A DNA stretch of 24,729 nucleotides from Acidimicrobiia bacterium. Lineage in GTDB: Bacteria > Actinomycetota > Acidimicrobiia > Spongiisociales > JAHEDJ01. The stretch is taken from NCBI GenBank assembly GCA_030598025.1, contig JAUVQS010000005.1:1-24729 (forward strand), given 5' to 3'. A program made the translations under genes and the position numbers. This document shows, one piece after another, positions 1-8,477 of this stretch. The number at the start of each line of letters is the position of its first letter. Positions within the stretch are counted from its first letter, which is position 1. The notes beneath the pieces are model-generated. The model was given only the letters and a program-made list of their open reading frames with translations, was not told where the DNA came from and did no database searches.

Positions 1-133
1 AAGGCTCGGGAAAAAGCGTGGGAGGTCGCTCAGTTAGCGATCGCTAGTCCACAGCCACCCCGCACGACTGCGCACGTTTGCGCGATCTGGCCACAGAGTC
101 CCCCCACCACCACTCGCTTGCGACCCCTGAACC
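1..133. other. Left-edge segment without a confident gene
   Basis: Frame 1 is open from the window edge to a TGA at 178-180, so the tail of an upstream plus-strand gene could lie here. Its codons are not clearly coding: a TTA leucine and many A/T third positions. The first 15 or so codons (Lys-Ala-Arg-Glu-Lys-Ala-Trp and on) have a helical look, and could be the lost N-terminal part of the following RlpA-like gene in another frame. A small GCGCA/TGCGC hairpin lies near 70-83. No promoter or ribosome-binding site is convincing. Confidence 0.2.
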
Positions 134-613
134 GTGCGGCTCGATACCCGCATCGATGGATTGACGGCCGATTGGCGTGACTACCGGCTCAGCCTGGCCC
201 AGAGCATCCTGGAGACGACCGGCGCTTCGGGTGTACTAGAGATCGATACGATCGAACAGGCGGGGCGGCGGGCCTCCCGTCCGCTCGGCCCAACGATCGG
301 CGTGCCTCCCGGCCTCGAAACCACCGGTCGCACATTGCGCGGTGTCGCTTCCTGGTACGGGCCGGGTTTTCACGGTCGACGCGCCTCGAGTGGAGCCATT
401 TTCGATGAACGGGACTTCACGATCGCCCACAAGACCCTCCCCCACGAGACGCTGCTCCTGGTGACCTACGGTGACAAACAGGCCGTCGTAATGGTCAATG
501 ATCGCGGGCCATTCATCGAGGGCCGGGACTTCGATCTCTCGCGAGCGACGGCCGAGTACCTGGGGCTGGGGCTGGGCACAATTACTGCAGAGATCCTCGT
601 GGAGGCTCCCTGA
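134..613 (+). CDS. RlpA-like double-psi beta-barrel protein, possibly 5'-truncated
   Basis: The protein is 159 aa. Residues about 70-158 form an RlpA-type double-psi beta-barrel: the ASWYGPGFHG opening, AHKTLP at 98-103, and VNDRGPF at 121-127. RlpA proteins are cell-envelope proteins; some are lytic transglycosylases acting on peptidoglycan at the septum. His99 and Asp123 match conserved active-site positions, but the usual Glu of the NGE motif appears replaced by Ala (SGAIF, about residue 88). The GTG at 134 comes two codons after an in-frame TGA, there is no clear Shine-Dalgarno, and residues 1-69 hold no signal peptide, although the family is normally exported. Either the gene has lost its 5' end by frameshift or deletion, or it is a non-exported variant. 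The barrel assignment is secure; activity and start are not. Confidence 0.7.
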   Translation: MRLDTRIDGLTADWRDYRLSLAQSILETTGASGVLEIDTIEQAGRRASRPLGPTIGVPPGLETTGRTLRGVASWYGPGFHGRRASSGAIFDERDFTIAHKTLPHETLLLVTYGDKQAVVMVNDRGPFIEGRDFDLSRATAEYLGLGLGTITAEILVEAP

Positions 614-677
614 TCGGCGAGCCCTGCGACACGGCTACTCTTCCTTTGCTTCCAACCTGCCAATCGTTAGTTCTCCC

Positions 678-2804
678 ATGATCAAGATTCCTGTTATCAC
701 CTCCGACGAGCTCCGCATACCAGACCGGTACGCGCTGCTCTACGAGCTCGCCTACAACCTCTGGTGGACCTGGGACCCGGTTGCTCTCGATCTCTGGCGA
801 AGCGTCGAACCGGCTCTGTGGAACGAATACCACAATCCGATCGACATGCTCCGGGCGCTCGACCCGGACACCTGGGCAGCCCTCGACGAGTCCGAAACCT
901 TCCACGATCTCTACACAGAGGCGACCCGTCGATTCGATGAGTATCTGACAGATCAGGACACATGGTGGACCCGGCAGCACAAGGATGAGCTCCCGGCGGG
1001 TCCGATCGCCTACTTGTGCGCCGAGTACGGCATCCACGCCTCGCTGCCCATCTACTCGGGCGGGCTCGGCGTACTGGCCGGAGATCACGCCAAAGCAGCA
1101 TCGGATCTCGGCCTCCCCTTCATCGGCACCGGCCTCCTGTATCGCCGCGGCTATTTCCGACAGGAAATCGATGTCACCGGTGACCAGCAGCACATGCATC
1201 CACATCTCGACATCCACCAGTTGCCGGTCCGTCCGGTGGCTGGGCAAACGGGCGGCCAGCTCAAGGTGGCGGTGGACTTCCCGGGCCGGCAGATCCAGGC
1301 GGCAGTGTGGCTTCTCCAGGTTGGTGTTGTCCCCCTCTTGATGCTCGACACCGACATCCCCGAGAACGATCCGGCCGACCGCCCGATCACCCATACCCTC
1401 TACGTCCGCGGGCGTGAGATGCGGTTCTGCCAGGAGATGATCCTCGGCATCGGCTCGGTCAAGGCGCTCGCCGCCGTCGGAGTCGATCCCTCCGTTTGGC
1501 ACGTGAACGAGGGGCACGCGGCATTGTCGATTCTCGAGCGCCTCAAGGATGAAGTTGCAGGTGGCTCGAGTCTCGAAGATGCTGAAGATCTCGTCTGCGC
1601 CAAGACCGCATTCACTCTCCACACCCCGGTGCCGGCGGGCAACGAGGTATTCGACTTCTCGCTGGTCGAGCGCTACCTGGGCTACTGGCCCGGCCTGGTG
1701 GGCTGCGATTTGAGCTATCTGGCGCAGGTTGGCGCCACGCACGACGGGGACGACGAACGCTTCGATATGGGTGCGATGGCCATCCGAATGTCATCGACGG
1801 TCAACGGTGTCAGCCGGCGCCACGCCGGCGTGGTCAATCGGGATTGGAATCACCTGCTGAAGACGCCCGCACTGGGCGTGACCAACGGTATGCATACTCC
1901 GGGTTGGATCAGTCGAGACCTGGATCGTTTGTTCACACGGCACATCGGCGTCAACTGGCGGTTCAAACTCGTTGAAGATCCCTCCGTGTTCGACAAGATC
2001 CGAGATATCAACGATGCTGAGATTTGGGCCGCCCACCTCAGCCAGAAGCGGCTGTTGACCAGGTTCGCCAGAGGCCGTATCCGGGGGCAGCATGCCCGGC
2101 ACGGGGCGTCACCCAACGAGTTGCGTTCGGTCGAGACCATGTTCCCGAGTGACCGGCTGACGATCGGTTTCGCCCGCCGTTTTGCCGGCTATAAGCGATC
2201 CACGTTGATGTTCCACAACCAGCCCTGGCTTCAGGCGATTCTGACCAATCCCGACCGGCCGGTGCAGATCGTGTTCGCCGGCAAAGCGCATCCGGCCGAC
2301 CAGTGGGGCAGCGGGCTTCTACAGGAGATCCATGAGTTGTCGAACTCGCCGGAGTTCAAGGGTCATCTCTACGTTCTCGAGGATTACAACCTGCGGATGG
2401 CCCGGTTCCTCGTCCAGGGTGTTGACGTGTGGCTGAACAGTCCGCGGCCTCCCGAAGAGGCCAGCGGAACTTCCGGGATGAAAGCTGCCCTCAACGGAGC
2501 TCTGAATGTCTCGACTCCGGACGGCTGGTGGATCGAGGGTTACAACGGTTCGAACGGCTGGGTCTTCGGTAGCGAGCACGGAAACGGCGATCATGCCGCG
2601 CAGGACAACGAGGACGCCTTGGCGATGTATCACACACTTCAGGACCAGGTGATTCCCACGTTCTTCGACCGCGATGACGACGGAATCCCCCACGCCTGGG
2701 TGGCGATGATGAAGGAGTCGATCATCTCGGTGATCAACGACTTCTCAGCCGCCCGCATGGTCTCCGACTACGCCGAAAAGGTCTACCTCCCGCTGGCGAA
2801 GTAG
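678..2804 (+). CDS. glgP: Alpha-glucan (glycogen/maltodextrin) phosphorylase, short type with DUF3417 N-terminus
   Basis: Releases glucose-1-phosphate from the non-reducing ends of glycogen or maltodextrin using phosphate and pyridoxal phosphate, in the cytoplasm. The 708-aa protein starts with the DUF3417 type of N-terminus (tryptophan-rich LWWTWDP near residue 28), continues with the family segment CAEYGIH and SGGLGVLAGDH near 114-137, and ends with the PLP site EEASGTSGMKAALNG, whose Lys is about residue 602. This is the shorter GT35 branch of about 700 aa, not the 800-aa E. coli type. The reading frame is open upstream to 498, but those 60 residues overlap the RlpA-like gene and are not protein-like, so the ATG at 678 is preferred. 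No good Shine-Dalgarno is visible. It ends convergently, 42 nt from the aminotransferase end. Confidence 0.92.
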   Translation: MIKIPVITSDELRIPDRYALLYELAYNLWWTWDPVALDLWRSVEPALWNEYHNPIDMLRALDPDTWAALDESETFHDLYTEATRRFDEYLTDQDTWWTRQHKDELPAGPIAYLCAEYGIHASLPIYSGGLGVLAGDHAKAASDLGLPFIGTGLLYRRGYFRQEIDVTGDQQHMHPHLDIHQLPVRPVAGQTGGQLKVAVDFPGRQIQAAVWLLQVGVVPLLMLDTDIPENDPADRPITHTLYVRGREMRFCQEMILGIGSVKALAAVGVDPSVWHVNEGHAALSILERLKDEVAGGSSLEDAEDLVCAKTAFTLHTPVPAGNEVFDFSLVERYLGYWPGLVGCDLSYLAQVGATHDGDDERFDMGAMAIRMSSTVNGVSRRHAGVVNRDWNHLLKTPALGVTNGMHTPGWISRDLDRLFTRHIGVNWRFKLVEDPSVFDKIRDINDAEIWAAHLSQKRLLTRFARGRIRGQHARHGASPNELRSVETMFPSDRLTIGFARRFAGYKRSTLMFHNQPWLQAILTNPDRPVQIVFAGKAHPADQWGSGLLQEIHELSNSPEFKGHLYVLEDYNLRMARFLVQGVDVWLNSPRPPEEASGTSGMKAALNGALNVSTPDGWWIEGYNGSNGWVFGSEHGNGDHAAQDNEDALAMYHTLQDQVIPTFFDRDDDGIPHAWVAMMKESIISVINDFSAARMVSDYAEKVYLPLAK

Positions 2805-2846
2805 CCGGCGGCCGCGAACAGTCCCCCCGCACGCGGGAGAGCACGT

Positions 2847-4025
2847 TCAAAGAGAGATCCCTTCGAGTGCCTTTCGAATGCCTCGAACGGCCTGCGCTAT
2901 CCGGTGTTCGTTCTCTACGAGGGCAAACCTGACGAACCCCTCCCCCGAGCCGCCGAAACCGACTCCGGGACTCACCGCCACCTTGGCCCGTTTCAACAGA
3001 TCGATGGTGAAGTCGATCGAACCCATTTCCCTATAGGGATCCGGGATTGGAGCCCACACGAACATCGTGCCCTTGGGCGCTTCGACCTTCCATCCCGCCC
3101 GGTTGAGACCATCGATGAGCACATCCCGGCGGCGGGTGTAGGTGTCGTTGACTTCCGTCACGTACTCGTCGCCCTCGTTGAGAGCAATGATCGAGGCAAT
3201 TTGAATCGGCTGGAACGTGCCGTAGTCGAGGTACGACTTCAACTTGGCCAGTGCAGCCACCATCTCGGCATTACCCACTACGAAACCGACTCGCCACCCG
3301 GCCATCGAGTGGCCCTTGGTCATCGTGTAGAGCTCGACACCGACGTCCTTGCCGCCGGGAACTTGCAGAAGGCTTGGTGGTTTGTAGCCGTCGAAAGACA
3401 CGTCGGCGTAGGCGAAGTCGTTGACGACGAAGACCCCGTACTCTTTGGCAAACGCCACGAGGCGAACGAAGAATTCCTCGTCTACGCACATGGTGGTCGG
3501 ATTGTGCGGGAACGATACGAGTATCACCCGGGGCCGTGGCCACGAGTCATGGAATGTGGCTTCCATCCGCTCGAAGAAATCCTCGTCCGCCGAGACCCGT
3601 ACCTTGCGAACTTCGGCGCCGGCCAGAAGCGGCGCGTAGATGTGAATCGGATAGCTCGGCTCCGGCACCAGAGCTACATCGCCGGGCTGCACGAGTGCCC
3701 ACATCAGGTGTGAGAGACCCTCCTTGGCGCCGATGGTGGTGATCACCTCGGTCTCCGGGTCGAGTTCGATACCGAACCGACGCTGATAGCGATCGGCAAC
3801 TGCTTTGCGGAGGTTCGGGATACCCCTCGACTGTGAGTAGCGGTGGTTACGAGGATTCTGCGCCGCTTCGGTCAGCTTCGCGACCACCACCGGATTGGTC
3901 GGGATGTCCGGGTTCCCAAAACCCAGGTCGATGATGTCCTCGCCAGCCTGTCGGGCCTCACGTTTGAGCGCGTCGACCTTGGCAAAGACGTACGGCGGCA
4001 GGCTATGAATCCGGCGAAATTCCAC
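2847..4025 (-). CDS. PLP-dependent class I/II aminotransferase, AlaC-like
   Basis: A fold-type I aminotransferase of 392 aa, closest in look to AlaC, the glutamate-pyruvate (alanine-forming) aminotransferase, and to the LL-diaminopimelate aminotransferase group. Visible residues are GFGNPDIPT near 35-43, Asn175 (SFPHNPTT), Asp203 and Tyr206 (VNDFAYADV), the Schiff-base Lys237 (TMTKGHSMAGWR) and Arg245. The length is normal. The GTG start at 4025 is set by an AGGAGG six nt upstream. That ribosome-binding site is buried in a perfect hairpin (4031-4047), which could control translation. The gene lies 62 nt downstream of the cyclase/ATPase gene on the same strand, so co-transcription is possible. 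Exact substrate cannot be read from sequence; alanine synthesis is the best guess. Confidence 0.88.
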   Translation of the reverse strand: MEFRRIHSLPPYVFAKVDALKREARQAGEDIIDLGFGNPDIPTNPVVVAKLTEAAQNPRNHRYSQSRGIPNLRKAVADRYQRRFGIELDPETEVITTIGAKEGLSHLMWALVQPGDVALVPEPSYPIHIYAPLLAGAEVRKVRVSADEDFFERMEATFHDSWPRPRVILVSFPHNPTTMCVDEEFFVRLVAFAKEYGVFVVNDFAYADVSFDGYKPPSLLQVPGGKDVGVELYTMTKGHSMAGWRVGFVVGNAEMVAALAKLKSYLDYGTFQPIQIASIIALNEGDEYVTEVNDTYTRRRDVLIDGLNRAGWKVEAPKGTMFVWAPIPDPYREMGSIDFTIDLLKRAKVAVSPGVGFGGSGEGFVRFALVENEHRIAQAVRGIRKALEGISL

Positions 4026-4047
4026 GTTGGCCCTCCTGGCAGGAGGG
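4026..4047 (-). promoter_or_regulatory. Hairpin sequestering the Shine-Dalgarno of the aminotransferase
   Basis: On the minus strand CCCTCCT (4047-4041), a GCC loop, then AGGAGGG (4037-4031) form a perfect 7-bp stem. The 3' arm is the near-perfect ribosome-binding site of the GTG start at 4025. A closed stem would hide the site from the ribosome. The same hairpin lies about 40 nt after the cyclase stop and might act as a terminator, but no U-tract follows it. The pairing is seen; the regulatory role is inferred. Confidence 0.45.
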
Positions 4048-4087
4048 TAGCAACGGTTCCACCCGTGCTAGTTGCGCCGGTTCAGGT

Positions 4088-7000
4088 CTAGGTGAGCCGC
4101 GCGATAGCGACATCGATCGGTACGGTGGTCAAACCGATCTCGTTGCTCGTGCTCCGTGCCTCATCGAGGAGTGCCTCGCGCTCGGGATGGTCTGGGGACA
4201 GTGCCAGAGCGCCTGCCACGAGCAGCACTACGGCGGCGGGTGGCGAGCCCCAATGATCGGACCACCTATTTGCCATCTCCTTCAAGGCTCCAACGTCACC
4301 TGCCTTAAGCTGATCAAGCGCCTCCAACTCCTGCCGGAAGGCCCTCACCCATGTGTCTGCGGGCAGCTCAGATAGCCGCTTCCGATACTCGGCGATCATC
4401 TCCGGATCACCCGACGTCAGCGCGGCGGTGCGTGCGAAGTAGATGATGATGCCGTGCCCGAACGCGAACCGAAGTGACAGGTCCAGGGCCTCGTCGAGAC
4501 CATCACGGAATCGGCCTTCGGCCCAGGCGATGGTCATGGATGCCCGCTGGATGGCCTGCAAGAGTTGTGGGTCATCAGAATCGGCGGCAAGTTCGCTTGC
4601 CTTGGCCAGCTCATCCTTGGCCCGGTCGAACTCACCTTTGTTTGCCGAGGCGGACGACAGATACGAGTAGTGGTGGGCCCACCAGTCTGCCGGGGCATCA
4701 GAGAAGATCGGATCGTTGGTAATCGATGCCGGAGCGTCGAAGTCTCCGACGTAGATCCGGAAGGAGGCCCAGTTTCCTGCGAAGAATTGGAGATGAGATT
4801 TTTCTCCTAGCCGGCGGGACTCTCGGAATCCGGTATCCGTGGCGGCGATGCTCTCCTGAGGATCGGGCGATCCGTAGCCGATGTTGGCGAGTGCGCGGAG
4901 TTTGGTTCCGACGAGCCCATGCTCCTCCGCGATCTTGAGTGCCTCATGGAGCAACGCCATGGCCTCGCGCGGTCGAGCCTGGCTCGAGAGGGCTGTCCCT
5001 CTCGTGATCATCGCTTGGGCCGCCACCTCGTCTAGGTCCAGCAAGTCCGCGGCTCGCATGGCCGCCAACGCCGTCTCCGCCGGGTCGCCTTCGCCGGCCA
5101 GCATCTGCCCCCGAGCCAGAGCCATGTAGGCCCGCGTCAACCCCTCGTCGCCTTCGGGATCCGGGTGTTCGGCCAGATAGGGCGTCAGAACTTCGACCGC
5201 CCGTTTGGCCCGGGTACTCACATTGTAGGCGGTACCGAGCAGACTCATCGCCTGCGCCTCGGCAGTCTCGTCACCAAGTTCCTGGGCAGCTTCAATGCAG
5301 CGCCGGGCATAGGCCTCGCATTCCTCATACCTGGCAAGGTGTTCCGCAGCAGCCGTGGCTCGCTCCAAGAAGGGCAGCAGATTGGTCGGACCGGTGAAGA
5401 ATTCCTCTGCCTGCTTGGCCAAACTCAGGCACTGATCCCACGCGTTCAGGTCGTCGGCACGATCGATGGCAACGAGCATGGCGCCCTTCGCTCGATCAAG
5501 CAGTCTCTCAGCGTCTGCCGAATCGGGTGTTGCTCGAAGAGCCTCCACGAGATGGAAGGCGACGATGCCGGCCAGTTCCTCGTCATCGAGAGACCCAAAG
5601 AAGTCGGCTACTTTCATATGACGGGAGCGGCGAACCTCACGCGAGATACGAGCGTGCGCGACCTCGCGGATGAGAGCCTGCACAAAGCGGTACTGGCCCC
5701 GCTCCGGCGAACGGGGATCCCGGACGACTTCCAACAACTCGTGTCGGACCAGCGTTGCCAGCTTGGACTCGAGGTTCTCCCTTCCCTGGTCGGTGAGGAA
5801 CGCCAGGCTCTCCAGACTGAATGAATGCCCCATGACTGCTGCGTCCTGCAGCAGCAATCGGTCGGCTTCGGCGAGTCGATCCAGCCGGGCGCCGATCACC
5901 GCGCTGACCGACTCGGGCACCGGCAGGTCCGTGAGGTCGGCGGTGATGTCGAACGTGCCGTCGCTTCGTTGGGTAAGGACACCCTGGCTGAGCAGCATGC
6001 GCACAAACTCGACTGCGTACATGGGAACGCCGCCCGATCGTTCGACCACGCCGTCCAGGGTCTCGTCGGGAATGCCGGGGACGAGCCCCGAAACGAGCGC
6101 ACTCATGTCCTCGTCGCTCAGCGGACTGAGAGTCAGGGAGATGAACCCACGTTTGCCCGCGCCCCAGGTAGGTCGGCGATCGAGCAGGTCGGCACGAGCC
6201 AAGGTGATAATGAGGATTGGATGGTCTCGCGACCAATCGGTCATTTCTTCTACGAAGTCGAGCAGAGCCGGATCGGCCCAGTGAAGGTCCTCGAAGACGA
6301 GCACCGTGGCCCCCCTAGCGGCGATCCGCTCGAATAGGAGCCGGTAGGCGGCAGCTTGCTCACTGCCTTCGCCGACGTGGCCGTCGCGCAGCCCGAGCAG
6401 GCCTTCGAGGTGCGGTTCGACCCAGCGTTGTTCATCCGGGTCGGGAATGTACGTCTCGATCATCTCCCGAAGTCGGACCTTGGTCGTGGCGCGATCGTCG
6501 GTCTCGGCGATGCGGGCACGGTGGCGGACCATCTCACCTACCGCCCAGAAAGCGAGATTGTCGCCGTAGGCGGGCGATCGGCCCTGGTGCCAATAGACGT
6601 CGCTGATGAGCCCGTCGATGTACTTCTGGAATTCCCAAATGAGGCGGCTCTTGCCGATGCCTGCTTGACCGATCACCGAGATGAGCCGTGCCCGTTGCTC
6701 GCGCTCGGCGGCGTGCAGCTGGTCTTTGAGCATCCGCAGCTCGGGGACTCGACCGGTGAACGGTGGCTCGAGACCGTCGCTCCGGAGCGCGCCTCCGATT
6801 TGGGCGACGATCCGCAACGCCTTCCATGCTGAAACCGGGAGCTCTTTTCCCTTCATGTCGAGCGAGCCGATCTCATCAAACTGAATCGAGTCGCCCGCTG
6901 CCCGGTAGGTGGTCTCACCCACATACACCGAGCCGGGCACGGCCGCCCCCTGGAGCCGGGCGGCAGTGTTGACGAGGTCCCCGATCACCATGCCCTCTGA

Positions 7001-7552
7001 GTTGGTGTCCAACCGCACCGATGCTTCACCGGTCAATACCCCTGCCCGAGCGGCCATCTCGGGAACGCCGGCATCGGCGCCGAGCTTGGCCACCATGTCG
7101 ACCAGCTCCATGCCGGCTCGAACGGCACGTTCGGCATCGTCCTCGTTGGTGGCGACGGCGCCCCAGGCGGCCATGACCGCATCGCCGATGAACTTCTCGA
7201 CCACGCCTCCGAAGCGCTCGATGATCTCCCTGCTCCGGTCGAAGTAGTCGGAGAGGAACGAACGGACGTCCTCAGCGTCGCGACCCTCGGAGAACGAGGT
7301 GTAGTTGACGAGGTCGACGAAGAGGACCGAGACGATCCTTCGTTCGAGGTTGAGGTCTGGCTCTGCTGTGACTGCTGCTGAAGCTGTTATTGCGCCGCCG
7401 GCTCCGAGATCCGTGCCGCACTCGCCGCAGAACCGGTTGCCGGGTGGGTTTTCTGTGCCGCAACTCGGGCATGCTGCCGCCAGCTTGTTGCCGCAGTTCC
7501 CGCAGAACTTCTGGTCCGCCGCGTTCTCATGTCCACAATTGGGGCAGTTCAC
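4088..7552 (-). CDS. Double zinc-ribbon, class III adenylyl cyclase, AAA/STAND ATPase, TPR protein
   Basis: A 1154-aa signalling protein. Residues 1-46 hold two zinc ribbons (Cys3/6/17/20 and Cys28/31/42/45). Residues about 70-248 are a class III nucleotide cyclase domain with the full active set: metal-binding Asp80 and Asp124, purine-selecting Lys120 and Asp192, transition-state Asn195 and Arg199. The Lys/Asp pair predicts ATP as substrate, giving cAMP. Next is a STAND-like ATPase module with Walker A GQAGIGKS at 295-302 and a Walker B-like VFEDLHWAD, then a long alpha-helical TPR-like C-terminal half. No membrane segment is seen, so it is likely a cytosolic sensor. The GTG start at 7552 has GAGGAG about 11 nt upstream, which is a long spacing. 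It is divergent from the siderophore-interacting protein and may be co-transcribed with the aminotransferase. The stimulus is unknown. Confidence 0.88.
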   Translation of the reverse strand: MNCPNCGHENAADQKFCGNCGNKLAAACPSCGTENPPGNRFCGECGTDLGAGGAITASAAVTAEPDLNLERRIVSVLFVDLVNYTSFSEGRDAEDVRSFLSDYFDRSREIIERFGGVVEKFIGDAVMAAWGAVATNEDDAERAVRAGMELVDMVAKLGADAGVPEMAARAGVLTGEASVRLDTNSEGMVIGDLVNTAARLQGAAVPGSVYVGETTYRAAGDSIQFDEIGSLDMKGKELPVSAWKALRIVAQIGGALRSDGLEPPFTGRVPELRMLKDQLHAAEREQRARLISVIGQAGIGKSRLIWEFQKYIDGLISDVYWHQGRSPAYGDNLAFWAVGEMVRHRARIAETDDRATTKVRLREMIETYIPDPDEQRWVEPHLEGLLGLRDGHVGEGSEQAAAYRLLFERIAARGATVLVFEDLHWADPALLDFVEEMTDWSRDHPILIITLARADLLDRRPTWGAGKRGFISLTLSPLSDEDMSALVSGLVPGIPDETLDGVVERSGGVPMYAVEFVRMLLSQGVLTQRSDGTFDITADLTDLPVPESVSAVIGARLDRLAEADRLLLQDAAVMGHSFSLESLAFLTDQGRENLESKLATLVRHELLEVVRDPRSPERGQYRFVQALIREVAHARISREVRRSRHMKVADFFGSLDDEELAGIVAFHLVEALRATPDSADAERLLDRAKGAMLVAIDRADDLNAWDQCLSLAKQAEEFFTGPTNLLPFLERATAAAEHLARYEECEAYARRCIEAAQELGDETAEAQAMSLLGTAYNVSTRAKRAVEVLTPYLAEHPDPEGDEGLTRAYMALARGQMLAGEGDPAETALAAMRAADLLDLDEVAAQAMITRGTALSSQARPREAMALLHEALKIAEEHGLVGTKLRALANIGYGSPDPQESIAATDTGFRESRRLGEKSHLQFFAGNWASFRIYVGDFDAPASITNDPIFSDAPADWWAHHYSYLSSASANKGEFDRAKDELAKASELAADSDDPQLLQAIQRASMTIAWAEGRFRDGLDEALDLSLRFAFGHGIIIYFARTAALTSGDPEMIAEYRKRLSELPADTWVRAFRQELEALDQLKAGDVGALKEMANRWSDHWGSPPAAVVLLVAGALALSPDHPEREALLDEARSTSNEIGLTTVPIDVAIARLT

Positions 7553-7646
7553 AGTCAGTCCCGCTCCTCAGTCATGAAACATCTCCCCTCGAGTCGCCAC
7601 CAAGATACGTGATGAGCGAGCGTTATGCCGCTCGAACCGTGCCACC

Positions 7647-8477
7647 ATGCAGCCCATGATCGTGAACCCTCCCGGGGAGCGTACCCGCCGGCCGCCACCG
7701 CCTTTTCGGCGGGTGAGCGTGGATCGGGTGCGTGCATTGACGCCACGTATGGTCCGGGTGACACTTGTCGGCCAGGAGCTGACCGGATTCCCCGTCCCAG
7801 GTCCCGCCGCCTCCGTGCGACTGCTGATCCCGTTGGCCGGCCGTCCTGAGCTGGTGATCCCCGAGTGGAATGGAAACGAGTTCCTACTCCCTGATGAGCA
7901 GCGGCCAACCATCAGAACCTTCACGCCGCGTTACTACCGGACGAAGACAAATGAACTCGATCTCGACATCGTTCTCCACGAAGACGGGGCAACCTCGACA
8001 TGGGCGGCGTCTGCTTCCCCTGGAGTTCCCGCTGCCATCTCGGGCCCCGGCCGCGGATACAGTTTCGATTCCGGTGCATCCGCCTTCTTGCTGGCCGGCG
8101 ACGAGACTGCGATCCCGGCGATCGCGCAACTGCTCGAAGCGCTGCCCCGCACGACGCCCGTGCATGCACTCATCGAGCTGGCACATACCGATGCCCGGAT
8201 GGCTCTGCCCGACCATCCCAGGACGACGATCGAATGGCTCGACCTGCCGGCGGGGGGAGCTCCCGGGACCGCCCTCGTTGCCGCGGTCGAAGAAGCACAC
8301 CTCACCGAAGGGGTCCGGCTCTGGGTGGCCGGCGAGGCGGCGGCGATGCACAAGATCCGGCAGCACCTGTTCAAGCTGCGCGGCCTGTCCAGATCGGACG
8401 CGACCGTTCGTGGATACTGGAAGAAGCGCGACTGGCCAGTCGGACCGGATGGGCTCCAGCCCGCCGACTCAGGGTGA
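7647..8477 (+). CDS. Siderophore-interacting FAD/NAD(P)H reductase (ViuB/SIP family)
   Basis: Probably releases iron from ferric siderophores in the cytoplasm by FAD-mediated reduction. The 276-aa protein has an N-terminal FAD-binding barrel (about 18-135), with the FAD motif RTFTPR at 90-95, normally RxYTxR. The C-terminal nucleotide-binding half carries GDETAIPAI at 151-159, WVAGEA at 226-231 and the family-typical ending RGYWKKR at 255-261. The start could be Met1 (7647) or Met4 (7656); neither has a strong Shine-Dalgarno, and the first 17 residues are Pro/Arg-rich. It stands alone, with no siderophore biosynthesis or uptake genes nearby. It is divergent from the cyclase gene with 94 nt between, and its stop overlaps the end of the convergent HNH gene by 9 nt. 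Confidence 0.88.
   Translation: MQPMIVNPPGERTRRPPPPFRRVSVDRVRALTPRMVRVTLVGQELTGFPVPGPAASVRLLIPLAGRPELVIPEWNGNEFLLPDEQRPTIRTFTPRYYRTKTNELDLDIVLHEDGATSTWAASASPGVPAAISGPGRGYSFDSGASAFLLAGDETAIPAIAQLLEALPRTTPVHALIELAHTDARMALPDHPRTTIEWLDLPAGGAPGTALVAAVEEAHLTEGVRLWVAGEAAAMHKIRQHLFKLRGLSRSDATVRGYWKKRDWPVGPDGLQPADSG

Noticed and set aside
498..677. In-frame 60-codon N-terminal extension of the glucan phosphorylase
   Set aside because: It overlaps the RlpA-like gene, is Arg/Trp/Ser-rich noise, and the family N-terminus begins at the ATG at 678.
582..1742. Long minus-strand ORF (386 codons) opposite the glucan phosphorylase
   Set aside because: It is an antisense shadow in G/C-rich coding DNA with no recognisable domain.
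2826..2837. Possible terminator hairpin between the convergent phosphorylase and aminotransferase genes
   Set aside because: CCCG-CACG-CGGG gives only a 4-bp stem and no T-tract follows on either strand.
2904..3713. Plus-strand ORF (269 codons) opposite the aminotransferase
   Set aside because: Antisense shadow; composition is His/Arg/Val-rich without motifs.
7617..7634. CGAGCG/CGCTCG inverted repeat in the divergent region before the siderophore-interacting protein
   Set aside because: A 6-bp stem with 6-nt loop in G/C-rich DNA is easily random, and no matching promoter could be placed.
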